From Trifolium pratense (taxonomy: Eukaryota; Streptophyta; Magnoliopsida; Fabales; Fabaceae), in NCBI RefSeq assembly GCF_020283565.1, contig NC_060062.1:28270251-28334250 (forward strand): 64,000 nucleotides of DNA, in the 5' to 3' direction. This document shows, piece by piece, positions 10,704-22,100 of the stretch; position 1 is the stretch's first letter; the number at the start of each line of letters is the position of its first letter. Under the pieces are notes generated by a model. The model was given only the letters and a program-made list of their open reading frames with translations, did not search any database and was not told the origin of the DNA. Made by a program: the position numbers and the translations under genes.

Positions 10704-13700
10704 TCAAGGTTGTTGTTGAGATGTTGAAGGAGGCTTTCGATTGGCTGCTTGGAATTGGTAATACTGAGTTCGAATAGACACCAGTTTACGCTGTAGCATT
10801 TCTTCATCACTAGCAAGGTGCTCAACCCGCTTCTGGACAGCTAGACCATCACTGTAATGTTGGATGCCTTCACGTGCCAGCTCATCAAGCTTGACCTTTT
10901 GTGCTTCGATAGCTACCGCAGCTAGTTTTTCCATCTTAGCCTCTTCCTGTCGAACCTTCTCTTTCAACGCTTCAATTTCAGATTGCCACTGGGCAATATT
11001 GTTCTCACAAGCCACAAGTTGCTCGAGAGCTTCATCAGAGGCAGCTTTGATAGTGGTGACTTCTGCATTGCAATTGTTAGCTTGCTCGAAATGGTGTTGT
11101 TGTGTTGCAAGCAGAGATGTCAGAAGGCTGCTAGTCCTGGTTAGGAGTTGAGATTGACTAACGAACTGTTCTAAAAAGGTTTCAGCCTGAGTCACTAGAA
11201 GGAACATCGCTTCGTTAGTCCTTGGGTTCTGCAGCTTGCGGAAAAGGGCTTTGATATTGTGGTATATAGAAGAATCATGTTCAAGCAGGCCCAGCATATC
11301 CCCATTAAGGATCTCTCGCCTAAATCTGATTTCGTGCTCAAACTGTTCTTGCGCAAGTGCATCTTCCTTATCCTCCGTGTTCCCAACAGCAGAGCTAGAG
11401 GCGCCATGACTTGATAAAAGCTTGTTGAGTGCATCTACTGGGGTTAAATCTTTTAGCTCTTTGGCAAGTTCAGCTAGTAAGACAACCGTAGGAGGTGGTT
11501 TCGACACAGAGGTTCCCTCTTCACCAAGTGAATCACCAATGTAGGAGTTCCCATCATCAGAGTCGAAAGTGTCAGCACTGGTTGAACTGGACTCATGGTT
11601 TGACCCACTTGGTTGTGGTTGATTAGTAGTGGAGTGTTCCCCATCAACGGTTGGCTTCTGTCCATTGGAAAGGTTGGCAGCAGGGTCAGCTTGAAAATTG
11701 GTTGGAGGATCATTATCAGCTAATACTTGGGCAGGGTTCGTCAAAGGATTTTGTTGCGGTAAGCCTTGATCAAGTTGTTCCTCTTCATTGTTAGGCTTAA
11801 GAGTATTATCTGCGAAAACGTGGTGAGGCGAGCCAGGAGCTTTGGGTGGTGATGAGGTTTCAGTAAGGATGGCCGTTTCGACAGGCTGAGGAGATGAAGA
11901 TTTTTCTGCCACACCTTCAGGATGCGTACCACTTGGTCCTTCGACCACCCCTTCAGCCGCTTTGCTAGGAGCAGGCTCATCTTGAGGAATAACTTGAGCA
12001 GAATTTTGTGGCTGAAATAAATGAAACCATGAAAGAATAAGTAACACAATCAAGAGCTGAAGAAGTAATAAGAAGTGAGAATGGCCTACTTGGGTTTGAG
12101 GGGGAACAGAAGCTTCAGGTTGTGAAGTTGTTTCTTTTGCAGTAGCAGAAGCCTCGACAACAGTAGCGGCAGCAGGAGACTTTCGGTGCTTCTTTTTCTT
12201 CTTCTTCTTCCTCTCTAATTGCTCTAAAGGAGGGTCCTCAGGTGATGCCAGAGTATTAGGTTGTGCCTCAATCTCAGAGGATTTTTGCTCAGGAGTACCT
12301 TCTTGGTGGAGTTGGTGTTCTTTCTTCTTCTTTTTCTTTTTCTTCTTCTCATCGGTACTGGGTTCAGCATTATGAGGGAGATCTTGAGTAGTGGCAGTGT
12401 TAGCCTGCTCAGGGATGGTCGAAAGAACAGGAATATCCTACAGGCCACAGTTCAGTAAGTTCACATTCAAGACAAAAGAAAAGGAAGTCTTTGGTTAAAT
12501 GGATACCTTATCCGGAGCACTCGAACAAGTGGCTGGAATAGGTCTTTGTTTTTTCGAAGCAGAAGGAGTTTCAGTCGAGTGAGACCTTTTGTGCGAAGTA
12601 ATCTGGAAAGGACGTATCAAAGTTAGTATGGAAATCCTGCAAAAGTGTGAGAAGCCACAAAAGGTAAATGCTTGCCTTCAATTCAACCTTTGGTGGTGGA
12701 GGAAGAGGTTTGCTAGAATTGCTAGAACCTGCCTTCGATTTACTCCCTGTATTGGAAAAGTGCGCATAAGAGAAAAGCACGCAAGGTAAAAAATTAGGCA
12801 AATAAAAGTAGAACCAAAAAAGTACCTCTGGCGTTCAGTTTTGACTTAATCTTGTTCAGAATAGATGAGTCAAACCCATTAGAGATAGCAGTAAGCAAGA
12901 CAGTCTTATTAACCAGGCGTCCTTCGTAGTGTCGAGACCACCAGTTAAAGAATTCCCTAGTGCAGGCATGGGAAGGAGCGAAGTCGAATGGGGTAAGCTC
13001 ATAAGAAGGCTGATTGAAATGGTTCAAGAACGAATGGAACTGTGGTTCCGTCATGCCATGCTTGCCCAAACAAACCTCCATCTCTTCCAAATATATGCTC
13101 TTAGGGAGTATTTGAGTTAAGCCAAATTGGCGAGACACCAAGTTTGGGAAGTAGCCAACTAACCCAAAATCTCCAGAAGTCAAGCCGATTCGACAAGACA
13201 AGACCGTAGGCATTAAATAAGCATTCCAAATGCTGTTGGTTACCATCGCAAATTCGGGTGGAGAAGGAAATGTGTGAGTAAACCACGGAGGACCAAGTGG
13301 CCTATCCACAAAAGGAGCAAAGCTAGGCTTGAATTTCTTCAGGCTGAGAAAAGCATTGAAGTATTGCTGGAAAGCCACATCATAACTAAGGCCTCTTTCC
13401 CTAGGAACCATCCTTGCCAGCCTTGTGCCTTCGATTTGGCGCGTTCTCGATTCCTCATAGTATGGCTCAGGCAAGAAAAGGTCAAGCTCAGCATGAAAGG
13501 TGGCAGTTAGCCATAATTGCAGCAACCAAAAAGGGCCAGCACCTAAAAAGGTAGATCCATCGCCTGTTCTCTTAAGGTGTTCACAAGCATCCCTCATGGA
13601 TTCATAAAGACATCCAAGAACAAGTCGAGCAAAATTGAACTGCTGACATTCATGTAGTTGAATAGCCATAGGGATGAATTTCTTGGCTACTTGGAGAGAT

Positions 13701-14443
13701 TGAGTGCAGAAGACATACTGCGATAGCCATAAGGTTAGGAAAGCAACATGCTCTTCGTCACTCACTTCATCACTAGTCTTTCGATTTTCCACAATGTATT
13801 TGGAGTAAGACTTGTTTCGAAAATCGAATTTGATGGTGTCGGAAGCTTTGCAAGGATCATAAGTGTCGCCAAGAGGTGATAGGCCAGTAATGGCGGCAAC
13901 ATCTAGCAGTGTAGGAGTCATCATGCCACATTCGAAGTGAAAAGTATTGGTGGAAGACTCAAAGAAGTGTAAAGCAGCAATAATCATCTCTTGCTGGTAT
14001 TTAAGGCCTGTCCGAGAAAGTTGAATAAGGTCGTAAATACCACAGGCTTGCCAAATGTCAGCTTTATCACGTTGTACCCTGTCTAACCAGCCAAGATATT
14101 GGTCATTCAAAGAAGGAGCCGATCGAAACACTCTGTTAGGCGCTTTGATGTAGCTAAAATTATAGGGTTCGCTAATGAAAACCCTAGTGGCACAAGGTTT
14201 ATAAACAGGAAAAATAGATAGAACCTTGGAATTCCGGCTGTTATCACTTGGTTTGGGTCCCCCAAACGCATACACAAGATTATCAACAGAATAAGGAAAG
14301 ATTAATTGACTTTCCCAAAACTTTTGTAAATCCAAACGCAACGATGGCTCCGGAACCACATTCTCGTCATAAGAAGAAAGCGTGGCGGTGGTCCACCTAC
14401 CGGCGTAAGGAAGGATTTTTCCGATGTCAGACCCTGACGCCAT
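10704..14443 (-). CDS. Antisense spliced gene for a plant mobile domain (PMD) protein with C-terminal coiled coil
   Basis: I predict five exons: 14443-12826, 12746-12676, 12602-12507, 12437-12090 and 12011-10704. They join in frame to 1146 residues. Junctions are GT-AG except intron 2, which uses a GC donor (AAG/GCAAGC). Exon 1 (539 residues) carries a plant mobile domain, an 'aminotransferase-like' domain shared by transposon-associated proteins and the host MAIN/MAIL family: WLDRVQRDKADIWQACGIYD near 95-115, then LKYQQEMIIAALHFFE and FHFECGMMTPTLLDVAAITG. Exons 2-4 encode a linker with Lys-only runs that look like nuclear localisation signals. Exon 5 starts with an acidic, Ser/Pro-rich part and ends in a long coiled coil (ENNIAQWQSEIEALKEKVRQ). 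The gene lies wholly between pol and the 3' LTR with its own TATA box, so it was probably captured by the element. Extra ORFs, some antisense, are known in Tat elements such as Grande. Its role in the element is unknown. Confidence 0.8.
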
Positions 14444-14690
14444 CGATGAAGGTTTAAAGATTGTGTAAAAGACCGGTGATTAGGGTTGAATTGGGGAATC
14501 ACGAGTTGTTTGAGACAGTTTAGGAAAATCCGAGTGAAAGAAAAGTTGACGATTTGGCGATGAGCAAAGTGGTGGAAATAGGAAACCTTTTGGAAACAAG
14601 AACTCAAGAAAGAATCGCAGAAGAGAAGGAAGAAGATGAACAGTTGACAGAGCGAAGATTGGAAAAAACGCAGTAAAGGGAGGATCTAGC

Positions 14691-14700
14691 TATTTATAGA
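14691..14700 (-). promoter_or_regulatory. TATA box of the antisense PMD gene
   Basis: The minus strand reads TCTATAAATA, about 250 bp before the PMD gene ATG at 14443. This implies a 5' UTR of roughly 215 bp if transcription starts about 30 bp downstream. The decamer is identical to that at 10321-10330. Confidence 0.6.
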
Positions 14701-14921
14701 GGCACGCGATCTGAGGAAAATAACAAATTCTTCAACTTCCTATGTTGACAAGTGTCTAAATCCCTTGACAGGTGGAAAAAAAAAAACAACAAATTTTGGA
14801 GCCAATCCAAAGTTTTGAATAGCAGCCTAAACGATAGGTGAGATAAATGGAAAAGAAGGATATCCATTAATACTTTCAAAAACGCCACTTCCTCTTTCGA
14901 TAGACACAGTCGAAAATGGCA

Positions 14922-14937
14922 TTTTTGGGGGGCAATT
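14922..14937 (+). other. Polypurine tract of the gypsy element
   Basis: TTTTTGGGGGGCAATT lies immediately before the TG of the right LTR. This is the place and composition expected for the plus-strand primer. Confidence 0.8.
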
Positions 14938-15713
14938 TGTTGGACATAAATTTGGTATTTATCAATTAAATATAATTGGTGGGTCCAATATTTATTTGGA
15001 GGTTATATTGTCAAAATAAAACTTTCAAAGTTGGTGTCGAGAGCTAACTATGTCGAAGCCAAGGAGCGTTTCGAGAGCTATGGAAGACGCGTCCAGTTTT
15101 GGTTTTGCCAGGAGGCTATCGAAAGCGTGAAATCGAATCGAGAGATAGTTGGGCCAAGCCCAAAAAAGAAACAACGAACGGCCCAAGAGGCATTGGCGCG
15201 CGCTGAAGGAATGGAAAATGAAAGTGGAGAACGTGGTCGACATGGCAGATCGAAGAGCGTCCAGATGATCAAGAAGCAGTTACCACTTTGTAGTAGTACT
15301 TATAGTAGTTTTTCATTCAGAACAAAGGTCACAAAATTTTATACAAACACTCTCTCTAAAATTCTAAGTACTCAGCGATCGAACGAAAGGAATTCAGAGG
15401 AGAAATGTATGTTTTGTGAACCATCTTTATTTGTAATTGCTTTTCATTCAATGCAATTTGCTTTCCAGTATTTCTCTTAAGTTTAATTCCGAATACTTGC
15501 TCGAGAAACTGCTATTTCGAGGCGATTCGAATTAGTTTCTCTTGTACTTTGAAAACATTTTAATTTCTAAGCGTTTGTTTCCTTGTTAAAACGAACACTC
15601 AAACAGTTTTCTTAAAACGAATAAAACACAAAATTGTCCTGAGATTTACTAGTTGATCTCGCGAGTTTAAATACTTAAACTAGCAGTTGTTTACCGAATT
15701 CCCACGTAAAACA
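14938..15713 (+). repeat. 3' LTR of the gypsy element
   Basis: 776 bp, nearly identical to the 5' LTR and followed directly by the target duplication GTATG (15714-15718). Confidence 0.95.
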
Positions 15714-15718
15714 GTATG

Positions 15719-17270
15719 TTTATATTTTTAGAAATTGTCGGAATTACTAGTTGTGAAGTTAACATTGACAGGATGACAATGGGATGTGCATGAAGCATTG
15801 ACGATTCAATAGACTTGAAGTTTTATTTTTGTTGTACTTTATTATTTGAAGAATTTATTAACTTAATTTCAATATGATTGTATTTTGTATTTGATAAACT
15901 AATGAGAAAAAAAATATATCGGAAAAAAATAATAGCATGAAATACATCGGAAATGCACTATAAAACCGATTAAAGTATCCAAGCCAAATCGATGAGTTTG
16001 ATTCGGATTCATTTTTTAAAAACACTAAAAACCGAACTAATCGAGAGTTCATTGGTTCGGACATTGGATTCACTCAAAACTGATCCAAATCGGTCCAATT
16101 AAACCCCTAGACATTAGCAGTGGCGGAGCCAGGAAAAAAATATTCGGATAGGTTGCTACAAAAATTGTGTTTTTTTAACACAAATTGTGATTAAATGTAT
16201 CGATATAAAAATTGTGTTTTATTCACACAAAAAAAGAAGTTTTTAAATTTATCTTTACATTATATCTTTAAATTAATAGATAAATAAGTATTCTTTGAAT
16301 GTATTTTTTTTCGTCTGTAGTTTAAAAATTTATAATAACCAACTATTATTTACGAAAACTACCAACAAAATAAATTGATTTTTTTATTAAAATTTCTACC
16401 ACTCATAATAATGAGTATCGAACTATTTTATGTAAAAAAATTATTATAATGTTTATAAGTAATGAATTTATTTTTTTTATTATAATTGCAAATAATTTTT
16501 TGATTCATAAAAAAGTTATTTATTAATTTAAAATCAAGTGTATCGATACATTTAAATTTTCAAATGTAGTAATTTAGAGCTATATAGATATGAGAAGCAA
16601 TTTTTTCAAGGATATGTAGTGGTCGAGTACACATTTTATCTCCTCAAAGTCACCTGTTCGAACCCTCATGGTGTTTGTTAATTAAAACTTAAAATTGATT
16701 TTTTTTTTTTTTTTTAAAAGCTTGCGTTGGCAAGAGGTTGAACCCGCGCACCTTCCGCATCATAAGTGCTTCAAGAGCCAATCGTCTATCTATGAAAACA
16801 AAGTTATTTCACGCAAAATAATATTTATAGAGTATAAACTTGTAATTCTTTTAATATACCAAAAACTCTTTTGACTATATAAATTTTTATTTTTAGAGTT
16901 ACAGAACTTGATATAAGTCATATAACTGCAGTGAAAAATATCTTATTAATTCTTTAGATGGAAGTAGATGACTAAGAATATCGGAGAATAGAGAAGATTT
17001 CTCAAAGGATTTAGAAGAAGAATAAATCAAAAAAGATGAAAAATGTCTCCGTGACTCTAGAAAAAGGCTTTTATCTACTGAAAATATATAAAATAGAAGA
17101 AATTAGTAATGAGTACTAGCCATAGAACTTAGAGCAACTCCAACGGGAGAGTATTTTACTGCGTCCGCTAGCATCGGCAAAGGAAAGATAAAATATTTTG
17201 ACAAAGTCAAGTGATTGAGTTGCGCCAAGTGTAATGCAACAACACTTTGAAAGTCCTTCAATTAAAATTA
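15719..17270. other. Intergenic with degenerate repeats and tRNA-like fragments
   Basis: No coding frame was found. A CNNNGGCGGAGCCAGGAA-type sequence near 16118-16135 resembles a common dispersed plant repeat end. At 16615-16672 (+) and 16715-16795 (-) there are fragments with tRNA B-box-like motifs (GTTCGAACCC; GGGTTCAACCTC on the minus strand) that look like remnants of tRNA-derived SINEs facing each other. None folds obviously into a complete tRNA. The rest is AT-rich. The last nine bases (17262-17270) are the left target duplication of the MITE that follows. Confidence 0.4.
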
Positions 17271-17445
17271 GGGTATGTTAACGTGTGCCCTAAGGGCACA
17301 TGATAAAGTATCCTAATATAGAAATACTGTATTTAATAATGTAAGAAATTTAATGCATAAAAGTAAAAATACACAAGTTCCTAAAACTAATTTCTATATT
17401 TGTTTCCTTAACATGTGCCCTTAAGGGCACAAGTTAACATTCTCC
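17271..17445. mobile_element. MULE-type MITE
   Basis: A 175-bp element is flanked by a perfect 9-bp direct repeat, TTAAAATTA, at 17262-17270 and 17446-17454. A 9-bp duplication is the hallmark of Mutator-like elements. Its ends are inverted repeats (GGGTATGTTAACGTGTGCCC at the left; GGAGAATGTTAACTTGTGCC reading in from the right). Each end itself contains a palindrome, GTGCCCTAAGGGCAC or GTGCCCTTAAGGGCAC. It has no coding capacity. Confidence 0.8.
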
Positions 17446-17454
17446 TTAAAATTA

Positions 17455-17820
17455 TAGTAGTAGTATATCTATTATCTTGTCGGTTTTTGACAGAAGTTTT
17501 GTACTTTTGTTTTGCTTTATTAAAAATGAATAAAATAGTAGTATGTGATTGTGAAGTAAAGTTGTGGGACCAATATGAATTTTTTAGAGTTACACCATTT
17601 GAGTAAAAAATGAATGAGTTTTTTTTTAATTTGAAAATAAGTTATCTATATAATTATATTTACTTATTATGTACAAGAATAAATGAAATTCTCGATATTA
17701 GTAGACAGAATGGTTAGAAGAATCCACATTGAAAGTTTATTGCACTGCAACTCCTCTTGCCTCTTAAAATTGTGGGACTTGTGTCTAGTAACATCTCTTG
17801 AAATGAAGAGAAAAACAGAA
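17455..17820. other. Downstream flank of the SHPRH-type gene
   Basis: Non-coding, AT-rich. It probably includes the 3' UTR and polyadenylation region of the minus-strand gene that ends at 17821. No other feature was seen. Confidence 0.4.
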
Positions 17821-18977
17821 TCATGTTCTTTGCTCATTATGTCTTCTCTCGGCTGCTATAGCTGCAGCAACTGATGGTGGCAAGTCTCTCAGGTTCGTAT
17901 TTGTAGTAGGGTTTTCATCGATTTCCGGCGCCGTTAATGGTGCTCTTGCCAACAAGGATTCAACATCTTTAAGGGTCAAAACAGGTTGATCTTGATTTTT
18001 TGTGTTGCCATTAATGAATGAATGATTACTTTTGCTTCTGCTTCTGTTCAATTTATATATGCTCTCTTCAACCGTGTCTTTTACCTAACAGATGCAAGAA
18101 CAAAGATATGAGAATAATTCTTCGTATATGAATTTCTGAGACAAAACTTAAATCAGAGGCAAGAAAGTGCAGAGATAGGCAAGAACATTAATTCACGTTC
18201 TTTTCATTCATTCAAATAGATCTTGATATTCACACTTGAGTTGCTCTCGGTGGTAAGAGCTTAGCCTACTGACCTCAAGGTGGTGAGTTCAAATCTCATC
18301 AGGGACGGTTGTAAAATGATCATTAGTGTCACTTAAATTAATAAAAAGAGAATAGATCTTGATATTTCCAAAACATCTACAAAAGCATATAGGAAACATT
18401 TCAAAGAGTTTAAATAAAACTTTCTCCTCATAAATAAGCTCATCTCGTGATATAAAAACTTGCATAAATGTTCAGAAAAACTTACAAAAATAGCTTAGGA
18501 TATATGTCCATAAACTATTTTGACTTTATTTTCATAAGATCCCCATAATAGCTTATAGAAATTGTTTATACAAAGCTTGTACAGAATATTCTCACATTCA
18601 ATCTTCAATTGTCGAAACTGTTTATACATGAACACTTGTGTGAGAAATGTTTATTGAATAGACACTTAATTAACGTATTTGCACAAATACATTTAGACTG
18701 GTTTCTTATTGGTTGCAATTGTCTCTTAAAAATATTAGCTATTCAATGAAACCGCCAAATCCATTAGCACTCAAATATCATAAATAGAATAATGTAGAAG
18801 ATATATTGATATGAATTAAGGAGTGGAGTGACAAGGAGGGAGAAGGTTCAATCCCAACCCTAAACAAAATGTTACCTATAACATGGAGAAGATGTTTTGA
18901 GGCAACTAAGGAACAAACAAGGAGTGGAAAACAAACACTCAGCAAAAGAAGCAGGATGAATACTGTGTATGTGTGAC

Positions 18978-19056
<79 letters not shown>

Positions 19057-19060
19057 GATA

Positions 19061-19108
<48 letters not shown>

Positions 19109-22100
19109 ATGAAACGATGAATGAGGGTCTTATTTTTTTGGCCAATGCGATGTACACGACTGATTGCTTGTGCTTCGGCAGCTGGATTGAGTAATGGCTC
19201 TACAAGGACCACATGTTGTGCTTCCAAAAGATTGAGTCCATTGGCTCCATGTTGGATTAAAAGCAATAACACCTGAATAGATTTTGGTTCTGATCCCTCA
19301 CATCCTTTTGTGCCATTCTGTTTTCTTCTAAATTGACTGATGGAAATGTGTGCTTTCCTGAACTCACAAATCCATAACAAAAATAACATTGAGTATAATG
19401 AAGTTAAAACTTCAAACTGAAAGTAGCTGATTGTCCAACGAGGACATAATCAAATTAGATAATCAATCATCCATATTAACTAACACAAAATCCTATATAA
19501 CTTCTTAATAAAATACTCCCGACAAAAAACTATGCACTATAATCTTAGAATCACAAAAACCAGCAGATGAATTGCCTTGATATTGAATTAGGTATCTGTC
19601 AAAAAGTCAAAGCCATAGAGGGTCTACCTGAGGTGAATATATGAATATGAGGGAGAGGGACCAATGTTAAAAAGTTTAAATGCAGTCACATCATGAAAAA
19701 AAATGAATATTAGGAATTGATAGCTTTGGTAGGGCCTATAAAAGAAGAGGAAACAAAAGGAATGTAGGAGAATATTCTGTTGCAGTGAGTCAGGGGTGTG
19801 ATGGATAGATGACAGAGAGATAAATGACTTTTAAACACCATTAATGGTGCAGATGGCAGAGAGAGAAAAACAGATCTGACAGATTTTGGCATTATTAATA
19901 ATGGACTCATCATTGGAGTCGGTCATGCTTAAGTTTTAGATGCTTCTATGCATGTGGAGACCCTGAGTAGCTCGAATTACTCAGTTTATGCTTTCATCCA
20001 TTGTTATTTCTTTTACTATTCCGTTGTACTTCGCAATTAGATCCCATTTGAACTCTAATTGGATTTCCACAAATAATATACAGTCGTTTTCCTTATTTTC
20101 TACTGTTTCCCTACTGATTTTTGTTAGATTACTAAATTGAATCCTATCAGGAACCAATAAAAATTGGCTCTGATACCATCTTAGAATCGAGTATTGGCCT
20201 ATTGGGCCTAAACTCAACCCTACAAAACTGGCTTGTAAGTTGAGGATTGCCCTCACTTTATAAACACATATTCAGGCCATTTTGCAGCCGATGTGGGACT
20301 TCTTAACACAATCATATTTTTGTCTACCTATTCCGTCTCTCTTTTCACACTTCCAAATGTCGTCTTATCCAGCATAAATACTCAAATAAAATATGAAATA
20401 ACAATAGTATATATTATTATACCTGCCTCCCTTCATCCGGATGAAGGTGATGTTATTGGCGGCAAACGCATGTTCCAATACATCAAGTACGTCATTCCAA
20501 CTTGAAAATACAAGAACTTTTGATTTATGATCTGTGGCCTTTATCCACAAGATTCTTCTTGTGATTGCTTCAATCTGCAAAACATCCAAATCAATACAAA
20601 GATGAGGAATACAAGAATTACAACGCATAACATATGGTATAAAACAAATAATTACAAATCTCAATGTGAGATGAAGAAAACATATATTTTTAACAACGCT
20701 ATACACATTTATAATAGACCCAACCCAAATTCTATAATAGTATTAGAGACGATACTAGATCCGATCGTGGACTTCAAGGGAGGCTGTTGAGAGTCTCATA
20801 TTGAATAGTGATATAGCCTAAATAGTCATTATAAGTGGTGGTTATCCCTCACCTTACAAGTCGGTTCTGTGGAGCTGACAAAAGTCCAAATCCAAATTCT
20901 AAGTTGATATTAGAGTTTATCCTAAATTCGTTGGACCACGTTATTGGGCCACTTGGATAACACTCCAAAATTCCCAATTGTAGATGTGAGAGGGTGTTGA
21001 GAATCCCACGTTAGAAAGTGATATGGTGTGACTATATAGTTGTTTGTTCTAAGCAGTGTCCATTCCTCACCTATCCAACCACCTCAAATTCCAATAATTT
21101 ACCTCACAAGTTACTTTATTTTTATTTTTTTTTCTGTTTTTGGTACTCAATATGATATTTGTTTCATTATGTTTAAGGCAAGGAGACTCAAGTCTATATT
21201 AAACAACAAAAGGCAGACAAAATATATACATAGTTTGCTGCCAACATGCAGTGTCATGTCATTCATTTGTAAGTAAAATCTCACGTAGAAAATTATGCCA
21301 GTTCGGACTTAGACATCACTAGTCGAATGCGTATATGAAAAAGAAATATGCTTATTCATCTAGAGGTTATGAATACACTAAAAGTTGTAATATGGAAAAA
21401 CACCTTGGTTCCATACGAGCCTTTAACAGTAATAGATGCTTCATGTTTTTCACAGCAGTCAATTGTATGCGGCATTGAAGAATTGGGAGATTCTTTTTCT
21501 GCATCAACAGCATAGGCAATGTTTCCAAAATCGGTAGGCTGTCGACATGTAGGGCACATCACCCAATTATGAGTCTTGCTATGTTGAAGTCTTTGCTCAC
21601 TCATAGCAAATAAACCTGCGATAAATAGATGCATAGTTATGTTCCATATAATATTTTATTTAAAAGTCAATGAATGCTCAACCATATATCGATTGAGAAA
21701 AAATGGATGAAACTATCACTATACGTGTATGTGTTAAACATTCCATACATCTACGATATGCTTTACTTGGTGTTTTACATGGCCGGGGTGAAAAGCATAT
21801 GATCAATGCTGACTCAATATACCAAGGTCTTTAGAAGTGTACTCCCTCCGTCTCAATTTATTAGCAAAAAAATATAATTTTTCTTGTCCCAAATTATAAG
21901 CAAAAAAGACCAACTTTTATCATTTTCAAGGTTTACTTTTACTTATTCTCAGAAAATTAAATGCAAATTACATTTAATTTGCTTTCTCTCTCCTTTTCCC
22001 CATAATCAACGACCAATAAAAATTATTTTTACACCTTTCTATGAAACTTATTTCAAAGAAAACACAAAAAATCAAACTTCAAATTATCATGTTTTGCTTT

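Larger units (their letters stand above)
1669..15713 (+). mobile_element. Ty3/gypsy LTR retrotransposon, Tat type, carrying antisense genes
   Basis: The element is 14 kb and complete from LTR to LTR. LTRs at 1669-2443 and 14938-15713 begin TG and end CA. They are flanked by a perfect 5-bp target duplication, GTATG, at 1664-1668 and 15714-15718. A primer binding site follows the left LTR and a polypurine tract precedes the right LTR. Sense genes are gag-pro (2552-6169) and pol (about 6111-9764) in the order RT, RNase H, second RNase H, integrase. The extra RNase H before integrase and the absence of a chromodomain point to the Tat/Ogre branch. Between pol and the 3' LTR lie two minus-strand genes (9905-10255 and 10704-14443). 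I see only two substitutions and one indel between the LTRs, so insertion was recent, yet pol has two stop codons, so this copy looks non-autonomous. Confidence 0.95.

Noticed and set aside
12224..12448. Minus-strand Arg-rich frame opposite to the gypsy sense strand
   Set aside because: It is exon 4 of the antisense PMD gene read in a wrong frame; the correct frame gives the Lys-run linker.
12571..12801. Stand-alone 76-codon frame
   Set aside because: It covers exons 2-3 of the PMD gene and an intron; the spliced model explains it better.
16615..16795. Possible tRNA genes
   Set aside because: Only B-box-like words and partial A boxes are seen; no complete cloverleaf could be made. They are treated as SINE or tRNA debris.
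18973..19194. Plus-strand frame rich in Arg-Glu
   Set aside because: It is the translation of the GA microsatellite.
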